The notes under the pieces were generated by a model. It saw only the letters and a program-made list of their open reading frames with translations. It was not told where the DNA came from and made no database searches. DNA of 64,000 nucleotides, taken from positions 1-64,000 of the forward strand of contig JACPOB010000183.1 in the NCBI GenBank assembly GCA_016185145.1, given 5' to 3'. Below are positions 23,995 through 30,255 of this stretch, piece by piece (within the stretch, counting starts at the first letter, position 1; each line of letters opens with the position of its first letter). Origin of the DNA: Rhodospirillales bacterium (lineage in GTDB: Bacteria; Pseudomonadota; Alphaproteobacteria; Reyranellales; Reyranellaceae). The position numbers and the translations under genes were made by a program.

Positions 23995-25493
23995 TACACG
24001 ATCCTCCGCTTGAGGCCGTTGATCAGTTCCTCGATCCGCCGGTCATCGGCTTCGCAGCGTTGCGCCACGGGATAGGCGAAAGTCAGCGCCAGCGCGTCGC
24101 CGTCGTCGGGCGAAGCGAGTCCCCGACGGCGCATGTCCTGCTTGCGCTCGAGCTGCAGCGCGTTGGCGGTGTCGTAGCCGTACTCGACGCCTGTCAGGTC
24201 GGCGGCGAGATCGCGGTCGTCGGGCAGACAGCCGACGTTGCACCAATCCTTGAGGAAGCCCCACATCTCCGAACGCTTGTTGGCGTACAGCGCCCTGGCA
24301 TTGCCCACCGCTCCTCCGTCGGTACGATCGGCCTTGCCGCCGAAATCGACCGCGACGAGGCCTTCGCAACCGAGCTGGCTGAGACGATCGAAAACGCCCC
24401 AGCCGATACCCGTCGCATCGACGAAGATCGCGGCAGGCCTGTGCAATTCGACTTGCTCGAGCACGCGGCTGGCGACCTGCATCAGATCGGGGATGCGGAA
24501 CTTCACCGCCGGGATCGAGCGCGCGTCGAGGCCCTGACGGAACCGGATGACTGTTTGGTCACTGCCTTGACGGGCGATGTCCACGCCCATGATCAAAGGC
24601 GCCTCCGCGCCGGCCACCAGTTCGCGGGCAATCGCTGCCTCGACGCGCTCGCCGTCGATGAACTGCTGGTCGCCGGCGCGCGGGAAGACGCCGCGCACGC
24701 GCACCCGGATGAAGTCGGAATCCTCGCCATAGTCTTTCACCCACTCGGCGATCTGCGCCTTGTTGGTCATCGACACCGAGCGAGAGTCGACCTGGACCGG
24801 CTGCCAGCGATGAGCGAAGCGACCGCCGGCAAAGCATTCGCGGAAACGGCCCGCGTTGCGCGTCGGATTGCCGAACACGCACCAGAACAGTTCTGTCCTG
24901 GCGTCGGTCAGGGCGCCTTCGATGGTTTCCCAGATGCCATCCGGAATGGACGAGGCCTCGTCGAAGATGGCGAAGGCACGGCGGCCTTTGTTGTGCAGGC
25001 CGGCGATTGCCTCGATGTTGTTCTCCGACCACGTGATCGCGTCGACGCGCCAGGTCTTCTCGTGACCAGGCAGGGTCGAGGCCAGCGCCGTCGCCGAATA
25101 AGAGAACCAGCTGCGGTTGATGCAGAGCCCGTACCACTTGGCGAGTTCGGGCCAGGTCTTGGTGCGAAGCTGTCCCTCGGTGTTGGCGGTGACGATGCCG
25201 CGGGTATCGCGCACCGTCGACAGCGCCCACAGCACGATCCAGGCGACCAGCGCCGACTTGCCGACGCCGTGACCGGAAGCGACGGCAGCGCGCACCGCTT
25301 CCTCGGCGCCGATCAGGCCCTCGCCCAGCCGCTCGAGGATGTCGCGCTGCCACGGCTCAGGGCCTTCCTCGTCGGCGAGCGCCGTGCCGGGCACACCCCA
25401 CGGGAAGGCGTACATGACGTAGCCCAGGGGATCGAAGCGCAGCGCGCCGATCTCGCCGTGCAGGCGCATGTGGAACTCAGCTGCGGCGGACAT
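23994..25493 (-). CDS. Terminase large subunit (DNA-packaging ATPase/nuclease)
   Basis: 499 aa. Walker A is ASGHGVGKS (~72-80) and Walker B FAIFDEAS (~174-181) with the catalytic Glu, followed by a coupling Asn region in WCVFGNPTRN. The C-terminal nuclease begins at PLIMGVDIARQGSDQT (~300) and continues with IFVDATGIGWGVFDRL and an acidic DDGDALALTFAY near the end, an RNase H-like active site. The motor pumps DNA into the prohead through the portal and cuts concatemers. All core residues are present, so it appears functional. It overlaps the small-subunit gene by 17 bases. Confidence 0.93.
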   Translation of the reverse strand: MSAAAEFHMRLHGEIGALRFDPLGYVMYAFPWGVPGTALADEEGPEPWQRDILERLGEGLIGAEEAVRAAVASGHGVGKSALVAWIVLWALSTVRDTRGIVTANTEGQLRTKTWPELAKWYGLCINRSWFSYSATALASTLPGHEKTWRVDAITWSENNIEAIAGLHNKGRRAFAIFDEASSIPDGIWETIEGALTDARTELFWCVFGNPTRNAGRFRECFAGGRFAHRWQPVQVDSRSVSMTNKAQIAEWVKDYGEDSDFIRVRVRGVFPRAGDQQFIDGERVEAAIARELVAGAEAPLIMGVDIARQGSDQTVIRFRQGLDARSIPAVKFRIPDLMQVASRVLEQVELHRPAAIFVDATGIGWGVFDRLSQLGCEGLVAVDFGGKADRTDGGAVGNARALYANKRSEMWGFLKDWCNVGCLPDDRDLAADLTGVEYGYDTANALQLERKQDMRRRGLASPDDGDALALTFAYPVAQRCEADDRRIEELINGLKRRIV

Positions 25494-25971
25494 TCTTCAC
25501 CCTCTCTCCGGCGGCATCCAGCGAGGCCAGCATTTCCACCGGCGCCTGATGGTCGTGCTCGTTGCTTTCGCGCCACCGCTCGGGCTGGCGGCTCTTCAGC
25601 CAGAACAGGCAGGCTGCCGTGTCCGGCGGATAGTGCTCGGTGTAGGCCACCTCGAGCGCCTTGCCCTGGTGGCTGAAGATGCGCACGGCGTCGTGGCTGT
25701 AGCCCATTGCGCGACGCCACAGCCGATCGGCGACGTCGGCGTCGGCCAGCGTCCGGCCGGCGCGGACGGCGGCGGCGAACTCAGGGACGGAGCTCAGCCA
25801 CTCCTGCAGCATGGCCGGCGGCACATCGAAGAAGCGCGCCAGGTCCTGGTCGTCGGCGCCCAGCAGCAGGCAGAGCTTACGCGCCTGCTCGGCGAACTCG
25901 GCCTGGTAGGACGAGCACGGAAGGGCACGCTTGGTGCGGGCGGTTTTGGTGGAAGCGGGTGTCGTGTTCAC
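25477..25971 (-). CDS. Terminase small subunit-like DNA-binding protein
   Basis: 164 aa. SYQAEFAEQARKLCLLLGAD, then DLARFFDVPPAMLQEWLSSV (helix-turn-helix) and PEFAAAVRAGRTLADADVAD, RLWRRAMGYSHDAVRIFS and EHYPPDTAACLFWLKSRQPE then RWRESNEHDH. This is the layout of phage terminase small subunits that recognise the packaging site and hand DNA to the large subunit. It is the first gene of the late operon. The sequence upstream (25972-26406) has no gene and may hold the late promoter or pac site. Confidence 0.85.
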   Translation of the reverse strand: MNTTPASTKTARTKRALPCSSYQAEFAEQARKLCLLLGADDQDLARFFDVPPAMLQEWLSSVPEFAAAVRAGRTLADADVADRLWRRAMGYSHDAVRIFSHQGKALEVAYTEHYPPDTAACLFWLKSRQPERWRESNEHDHQAPVEMLASLDAAGERVKNVRRS

Positions 25972-26406
25972 CCGTGAATAGAAACGGAGACCTACATGAA
26001 GGAGTCAACGATACGTGCGTCATACCCATGAAGAATGTGACTCGCGATTTCTGATGGCGTTCGCCCCATTGAACCTCGAAAGCCGATGCCTCAACCACGC
26101 ATCGACCTGCCGGAATGGAGCAGACGGCCGCTTCCACCCGGTTGGTGCCCCCGCCAAGCAAAGACCCTTCGATGGCGACCATCTTGTAGATTGGCGAGCG
26201 CCGCTCGCGATTCACTTGAACAGATAGGCTTCGAGCTTTGCCCACTGAGCAATTGCCTCGCCCATAAGCGAGATCATATCGATTGGAAAGAGGAGCAGAT
26301 GGCGGCGCGAGAAAGGCCTGGTTGTAGTTTTGAGATCACCACCATCGATCCCGCTATGACGAGCTCAAGGGTGGTTTCCTCAACGAGGCCGATCTCAGGA
26401 AGCACA
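25972..26406. other. Gap between terminase and early genes; possible gene debris
   Basis: No intact gene is seen. A minus-strand frame ending near 26220 reads MISLMGEAIAQWAKLEAYLF, which looks protein-like but is cut by a stop. Neighbouring frames continue briefly without any recognisable motif. This is where replication or recombination genes would be expected in a complete prophage. Confidence 0.45.
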
Positions 26407-26853
26407 TCATAGATGTTCGGGCCTTGCGGAAGCGGATGATCGAGCTCCCCGTGAACAAGCTTCCAGCGCACGCTCGATGACTTCCCTGGCAACGGACTCG
26501 CAGTCCATCAGAGGGAGGTCGCCAACACTGGGATCATTGCGTAGGACTTCGGCTCCCGCCTCGACCATCTCGGGGGTGATCTCGATTTCATCCGGCCTAG
26601 TACGTCCTGTTGAACTCGCGAACCGCGTCACGTTCGTTGCACCAGCCCGCCATGTCTTCAACGGCGCCGTCCAGTCATTGCGTCGGCAAGGCGGCAGGGC
26701 ACCGGCGCGTCGATACTCGGCTACAGTACGCGACGTAACCCGTTTTCCGGTCTCCGCTTCGATCGACGCCGCGATCTCGTGGTCGTAATAATGGCCGGCC
26801 ATTCGCTGCAGGATTTCGCTGCAGCGGACATCCCAACTCCGCTTGGTGTTCAT
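26407..26853 (-). CDS. Early phage protein with homeodomain-like N-terminus
   Basis: 148 aa from MNTKRSWDVRCSEILQRMAG. Residues 1-50 include HYYDHEIAASIEAETGKRVT then SRTVAEYRRAGALPP, a helix-turn-helix-like unit. The C-terminal half contains EIEITPEMVEAGAEVLR and DCESVAREVIERALEACS, a motif ('I-T-x-E-M-x-x-A-G ... A-x-x-x-Y/E-x-A') seen in many small phage and proteobacterial proteins of unknown function. Its start overlaps the stop of the 55-aa gene (ATGA), in a Cro-led operon, so it is probably an early or regulatory gene. Confidence 0.65.
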   Translation of the reverse strand: MNTKRSWDVRCSEILQRMAGHYYDHEIAASIEAETGKRVTSRTVAEYRRAGALPPCRRNDWTAPLKTWRAGATNVTRFASSTGRTRPDEIEITPEMVEAGAEVLRNDPSVGDLPLMDCESVAREVIERALEACSRGARSSASARPEHL

Positions 26854-27017
26854 GGTGTGCGTCTTTCCGCCGCCGCATGGACCGTGCACGCCTGCGAGGG
26901 GCGCACCAACCAGCCGGCGCGGGCGCAACAGGCGCCCACCGAGGGGGGCCGCCGGCTGGCCTGCATCAGTCTGCGGCAGGCGGCGACGATCGCCGCCCGG
27001 GTGTGGCGTGAAGTCAT
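26850..27017 (-). CDS. 55-aa basic protein between cro and the 148-aa gene
   Basis: MTSRHTRAAIVAACRRLMQA, then CARAGWLVRPSQACTVHAAA. Basic and Cys-containing. It is joined by ATGA overlaps to both cro upstream and the 148-aa gene downstream, the strongest argument that it is translated. Composition is not distinctive and no family is recognised. Confidence 0.5.
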   Translation of the reverse strand: MTSRHTRAAIVAACRRLMQASRRPPSVGACCARAGWLVRPSQACTVHAAAERRTP

Positions 27018-27238
27018 TGGCGGTCCTCGCCGGGCTGGGGTGGCTTGCCGAACACGTCGGGGCGCAGCTCGTAACGCGTGACCTGGCCGCCAAGGGCGAT
27101 TTCGATGGGGATGCAAGCGGTCGGACCGACCCGGCCACGCCGCAGCCACTGGGCGACATGCGACTGTGTCTTGCCGATACGCCTTGCCAGGGCGGTCTGC
27201 CCGCCGGCCAGGGATACGGCCCTCAAGAGAGCTTCCAT
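27014..27238 (-). CDS. Cro/YdaS-like repressor
   Basis: 74 aa. MEALLRAVSLAGGQTALARR then IGKTQSHVAQWLRRG is a compact Cro-type helix-turn-helix, followed by GPTACIPIEIALGGQVTRYE and LRPDVFG, the signature of the YdaS/Cro_C group (putative antitoxin or Cro). It is transcribed divergently from the CI-like gene across 74 bases containing two palindromes. It probably represses the CI promoter and sets lytic development. It heads a three-gene operon. Confidence 0.85.
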   Translation of the reverse strand: MEALLRAVSLAGGQTALARRIGKTQSHVAQWLRRGRVGPTACIPIEIALGGQVTRYELRPDVFGKPPQPGEDRQ

Positions 27239-27312
27239 GACCGGGTTTTACCACACTACAGTTATTCTTGTCAAGAACCTGTGTTATCAATAACTACGCT
27301 AGCATTGCCGTC
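27239..27312. promoter_or_regulatory. Divergent cI/cro promoter-operator
   Basis: Two palindromes are visible: TTCTTG-T-CAAGAA at 27265-27277 and GTTAT-CA-ATAAC at 27283-27294. For cI a -35 TTGTCA (27268-27273) and -10 TAACTA (27291-27296) are 17 bases apart, placing the start of transcription close to the ATG at 27313 (very short leader). For cro a TTGACA is present on the other strand (27274-27269). The operators overlap both promoters, as expected for a CI/Cro switch. Confidence 0.7.
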
Positions 27313-28047
27313 ATGACAAACATCGGTGAACGGGTCAAAACGGAGCGGCGAGCCAAAGGCTGGTCGCAGGCGGAACTGGCGCGGCGCGTGACACGGGCCG
27401 GCTATTCCATCACTCAAGGCGGCATCGCCCAGATCGAGCGCCGCGGCGACACTGAGCCAAAATCGATCGTGCAGCTCGCGCAGGCGCTGCAGGTGTCGGT
27501 GACCTGGCTGCAGTCGAACCGTGGCGACAAGATGCTTGGCGTGATCGCCGGCGACGACGACGACCAGCTGTCGCTCGCCGACGGCGGCAAGCGTGGCCGA
27601 CGCGGCGGCGCGGCGGCCGCGGCCGCCGCAGCGCGCGCGATGGGCGGACGCCCGCCGTTGCAGGTATTTGCCTCGGCTCAGGGCGGCACCGAAGGCGCCA
27701 TGCTCCTGTCCAACGAGCCGGTGTCGTGGATCCCGCGCGATCCGCGTCTCGAAGGCTTGCAGGATGCCTATGGCTGCTTCGTGTCGGGCGATTCTATGGA
27801 GCCGGCCTACGAGCGCGGCAACCTGTTGCTGGTCAACCCCTCGGCTGAAGTCTCGCCGGGCGACGATTGCGTCTTCCTGCGCGAGACCGCCGACGGCTCG
27901 CGCTACGTTCTGATCAAGCGGCTGGTCCGGCGCAACGAGGCAAGCTGGACGGTCAAGCAGTACAATCCGGCCAAGACCTACACCCTGTCGCGCCGCGAAT
28001 GGCAGAAGGCGCACCTGGTGATCGGCAAGTACAACCGGGCAAGCTGA
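27313..28047 (+). CDS. CI-like repressor, HTH plus S24 peptidase domain
   Basis: 244 aa from MTNIGERVKTERRAKGWSQA. Residues ~5-65 are an HTH_3/XRE DNA-binding domain (SQAELARRVTRAGYSITQGG, IAQIERRGDTEPKSIVQLAQ). A Gly/Ala-rich hinge (RGGAAAAAAAARAMGG) leads to the S24 domain with catalytic S161 (FVSGDSMEPAYERGN) and K202 (YVLIKRLV). Such repressors keep the prophage silent and self-cleave when RecA is activated. A clear Ala-Gly scissile site is not obvious; IAG at 78-80 is a candidate. Start chosen at 27313 because the upstream codons are non-conserved and the promoter overlaps them. Confidence 0.9.
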   Translation: MTNIGERVKTERRAKGWSQAELARRVTRAGYSITQGGIAQIERRGDTEPKSIVQLAQALQVSVTWLQSNRGDKMLGVIAGDDDDQLSLADGGKRGRRGGAAAAAAAARAMGGRPPLQVFASAQGGTEGAMLLSNEPVSWIPRDPRLEGLQDAYGCFVSGDSMEPAYERGNLLLVNPSAEVSPGDDCVFLRETADGSRYVLIKRLVRRNEASWTVKQYNPAKTYTLSRREWQKAHLVIGKYNRAS

Positions 28048-28069
28048 CCTGGGGATAACTTGCACCCTC

Positions 28070-28097
28070 TTGATTAAATAACCCTGGTTATTATATA
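28070..28097 (+). promoter_or_regulatory. Promoter with CI-type operator in its spacer
   Basis: -35 TTGATT (28070-28075) and -10 TATATA (28092-28097) are 16 bases apart. The spacer holds a perfect palindrome AATAACC-CT-GGTTATT (28077-28092), whose core matches the GTTAT/ATAAC half-sites at the cI-cro operator. It drives the gene at 28121 and is probably repressed by the same CI or Cro. Confidence 0.65.
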
Positions 28098-28120
28098 GTG
28101 GCTCCATAACAGGAGCCCCT

Positions 28121-28450
28121 ATGTCCTCTGACGAAGCCCTTGCCAGCCGTACCAAGCGCCTGTCGGCCTGGCAGGCCGACCGCGCGGCCCTCCTGCAGCA
28201 GGCCGATGCCTTCGTGGTCGTGTCGTGGTGGCAGGAAAAGAGCGGCGATGGCCGCGTCGGCGACTACGAGTACGAGCACCGGCCGACGTTGAATGATGCG
28301 CTCGATACCTATCGAGACTACGAAGACGGCGAGTTCCGCCGGGCGCGCGCCGTCGGCATTTTCGCCGTCAAAGATGGCCTTCCGACCGGCGGCCGGCTCG
28401 AGGCCACGCAGATCATGCGCTTGATGCGTGAAACGCGACGGGCGACATAG
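28121..28450 (+). CDS. 109-aa prophage protein under CI-type operator
   Basis: MSSDEALASRTKRLSAWQAD, then DAFVVVSWWQEKSGDGRVGD, YEYEHRPTLNDALDTYRDYE and EFRRARAVGIFAVKDGLPTG with EATQIMRLMRETRRAT. An alpha/beta protein with a basic tail. I do not recognise the family. It has a GGAGC site before the ATG and its own operator-bearing promoter, so it is likely expressed on induction: perhaps an early or anti-host function. That is inference from regulation. Confidence 0.65.
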   Translation: MSSDEALASRTKRLSAWQADRAALLQQADAFVVVSWWQEKSGDGRVGDYEYEHRPTLNDALDTYRDYEDGEFRRARAVGIFAVKDGLPTGGRLEATQIMRLMRETRRAT

Positions 28451-28726
28451 AGCCCGGCGCGTGGGCGTCTGGCGAGACGAATCAGAGCCACTGACTCCAC
28501 CGGCCACTTTCCCCGAAGGCGCGCAACCCAATCCTTCAGTCCCGCTGTCCCGGCTTGCCGCGCCCCGAGGAAGAGTCGCCGCGACGAACACGAGGTTCTT
28601 GAAGCAAGGCACACAACAGAAAGGCGACTGACTGAAGCCGAATACCAGATGCAGTAGGGCAGATCTTATCGACAGGATTCTTTCAAAAAACCTTCAACTT
28701 TCACGGGCAAATGGCGTTCAAGTCAC

Positions 28727-29134
28727 ATGAGCACGTACGACCCGACAGGCCCCTTCACCTCCCAGGGCACCCCCCACGCGACCCTGGCGACGCTGGCCAA
28801 CCGATGCCTCATCGAGGCGCCTTCACGGGCGCTCGACGTCGAGATCTACTGCGCCATTCACGGCATCGAAGACGGCAACGACCTCGGCAGCCCGGCCCTG
28901 GTCGAGGCGCACGCCAAGGGCGACGTGCTGATCGTCGAACCGGGGCTGCACGGCTGGGTGGAGGTGCCGCCTTTCACCGAACAGCTCAAGTACGCCAAGT
29001 CGCTGCTGCCCGACGGGCTCTACACGATCTCCTCCGAGGCGCGGATCGTCTGCGCGGCCGCGCTGCACGTGCTCGCCCTCACCGAGGCGCCGCCGCTTCC
29101 CCATCTCAGCCTGCGCAGCGAGCAGTGCGGCTGA
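28727..29134 (+). CDS. Small phage-type protein (NinX/DUF2591-like layout)
   Basis: 135 aa: MSTYDPTGPFTSQGTPHATL, then CLIEAPSRALDVEIYCAIHG, VPPFTEQLKYAKSLLPDGLY and TISSEARIVCAAALHVLALT. The 'P-x-(F/Y)-T-x-x-L-x-x-A-x-x-L-x-P-x-G' segment followed by 'A-x-x-x-x-A-A-L' is common in small phage and prophage proteins of unknown function. It marks the probable right limit of the prophage. A second frame starting at 28711 is a shadow of it. Confidence 0.65.
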   Translation: MSTYDPTGPFTSQGTPHATLATLANRCLIEAPSRALDVEIYCAIHGIEDGNDLGSPALVEAHAKGDVLIVEPGLHGWVEVPPFTEQLKYAKSLLPDGLYTISSEARIVCAAALHVLALTEAPPLPHLSLRSEQCG

Positions 29135-29339
29135 GGGATCGCGATAGCCACGGCGCGACGAAGCCATCAACGCCGTAAGCCACCGGTAGCCTGCGCTCCT
29201 GGGCCGAAAGCCGTGATCAAAAGGTGACGCAGATCGTGCATGGCCGCGGGCGCGACTGCAGGGACGTGTCCGCATCCGATGGAACCGGCAACCCGCCGAC
29301 GGGCGTGCTTGTTCTCTGCACAGCAAGAAGGAGATCGCC

Positions 29340-29594
29340 ATGAAGACCATGGTCACGATCGCCGGCCTCGCAACGCTTGCCGTGCTCGGCGCCGGCTGCA
29401 CGAACGACTACAATTACAGCCGGCCCTATTACGGCTACAGCCAAGGCTACTACGCGCCGAATTACGGCTATTACGCGCCGGCACGCTACAGCTACCCACG
29501 CTACGGCTACTACAGCCCCTACTACGGCAGCGGCCCCTACTACTACGGCGGTGGGCCAGGAGTGACGTTCTCGGCGAACTTCCCGCAAGGTTGA
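29340..29594 (+). CDS. Tyrosine-rich lipoprotein
   Basis: 84 aa starting MKTMVTIAGLATLAVLGAGC, with lipobox LGAGC, so processed to a ~65-aa lipoprotein. The mature part is nearly all Tyr, Gly, Pro, Ser and Asn (YYGYSQGYYAPNYGYYAPAR, YSYPRYGYYSPYYGSG), a low-complexity chain like those found on outer membranes of Bradyrhizobium-type bacteria. No known activity. AGGAG precedes the ATG. Host gene, not phage, judging by type. Confidence 0.75.
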   Translation: MKTMVTIAGLATLAVLGAGCTNDYNYSRPYYGYSQGYYAPNYGYYAPARYSYPRYGYYSPYYGSGPYYYGGGPGVTFSANFPQG

Positions 29595-29604
29595 TCTAGC
29601 CAGA

Positions 29605-29644
29605 GCACGATGCGTCCAGGTGGAATCACCTGGACGGATCGTGC
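29605..29644. terminator. Large palindrome, likely bidirectional terminator/REP-like element
   Basis: GCACGAT-G-CGTCCAGGTG, a GAAT loop, then CACCTGGACG-G-ATCGTGC: two stem blocks of 10 and 7 pairs. It lies just after the lipoprotein stop. Similar dispersed palindromes are frequent between genes in rhizobial genomes. No T-tract follows. Confidence 0.6.
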
Positions 29645-29669
29645 CCTGTGAAACAGGCACCGCCAGTGC

Positions 29670-29721
29670 GCGGAATGTGATCGGATGGAACCGCGCGCGG
29701 TTCCATCCGATCACATTCCGC
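29670..29721. repeat. Perfect 52-bp palindrome
   Basis: The two arms, GCGGAATGTGATCGGATG and its exact complement, meet at GGAACCGCG/CGCGGTTCC with no unpaired loop. It sits between convergent genes, two bases before the stop codon of the minus-strand gene. It could terminate transcription from both sides or be a dispersed intergenic repeat. Confidence 0.7.
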
Positions 29722-29722
29722 T

Positions 29723-30163
29723 CTAGCAGCAGCCGGAGAGGGCTGCCGCCGGTCGAGCCGCAGCACGCCGGATCTCGGCCAGTTCGGCGCCGTCCGACAG
29801 CCCGACCGTCAACCAAGCGTAGGCCATCTCGGCGTCGCGAAAGACCCGCAGCGGCCGCTCGGCATTGACGATGCTCTCGAACAATCTGACCTGGTCGTAG
29901 ACCTCGTCCGAACCGGCGATAACGGCCACGCTGCCCATCGGCCCGCTGGACTCGTGGGCGCGGATGCGCGCACCAAGGACCGCCATGTCGTCGGCGCTCA
30001 AGGCCAGGCGGCTCCCCGCCATGTCGAGGACCTTGCGGTAAGACAGGGTGGCAGCCGCCATGAGCCCGTCGAGATAGCCCTCGATGTCCACCCTGCTGAG
30101 CTCGCCGGCAGCCTTCGCGGAGACCAGGCGCGCGGCGTGATTCACTCCCCACATGATCGGCAT
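29723..30163 (-). CDS. SpoIIAA/STAS-like small protein
   Basis: 146 aa from MPIMWGVNHAARLVSAKAAG, preceded by GGGAGGGG. Pattern: beta strand (ARLVSAKAAGELSRVDIEGY), LDGLMAAATLSYRKVLDMAG, SADDMAVLGARIRAH, GPMGSVAVIAGSDEVYDQVR and ERPLRVFRDAEMAYAWL. This matches a family, abundant in Bradyrhizobium-like genomes, that adopts a STAS-like fold, yet lacks the phosphorylated Ser context of classical anti-sigma antagonists. Role unknown. Start 30163 chosen over an upstream ATG because of the RBS. Confidence 0.7.
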   Translation of the reverse strand: MPIMWGVNHAARLVSAKAAGELSRVDIEGYLDGLMAAATLSYRKVLDMAGSRLALSADDMAVLGARIRAHESSGPMGSVAVIAGSDEVYDQVRLFESIVNAERPLRVFRDAEMAYAWLTVGLSDGAELAEIRRAAARPAAALSGCC

Positions 30164-30255
30164 GTGCCCCTCCCGACCGGGTCCCACTGCCCGGTCAAGG
30201 GCCGGTTATCAGAAAAGGCGCGAAGGTTCCGTGGCTTTCCAGTGACCTCTGGCGC

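Noticed and set aside
25877-26245. 122-codon minus-strand frame upstream of the terminase genes
   Set aside because: Overlaps the small terminase gene and has no recognisable features; may be debris, so only mentioned in the gap entry.
28711-29178. Alternative plus-strand frame over the 135-aa gene
   Set aside because: Arg/Pro-rich shadow; the 28727 frame has normal composition and phage-like motifs.
29281-29310. GGAAC...CGTG as a possible EcfG general-stress promoter before the lipoprotein gene
   Set aside because: Spacing of 18 and imperfect -10 half (CGTG rather than CGTT); too weak to claim.
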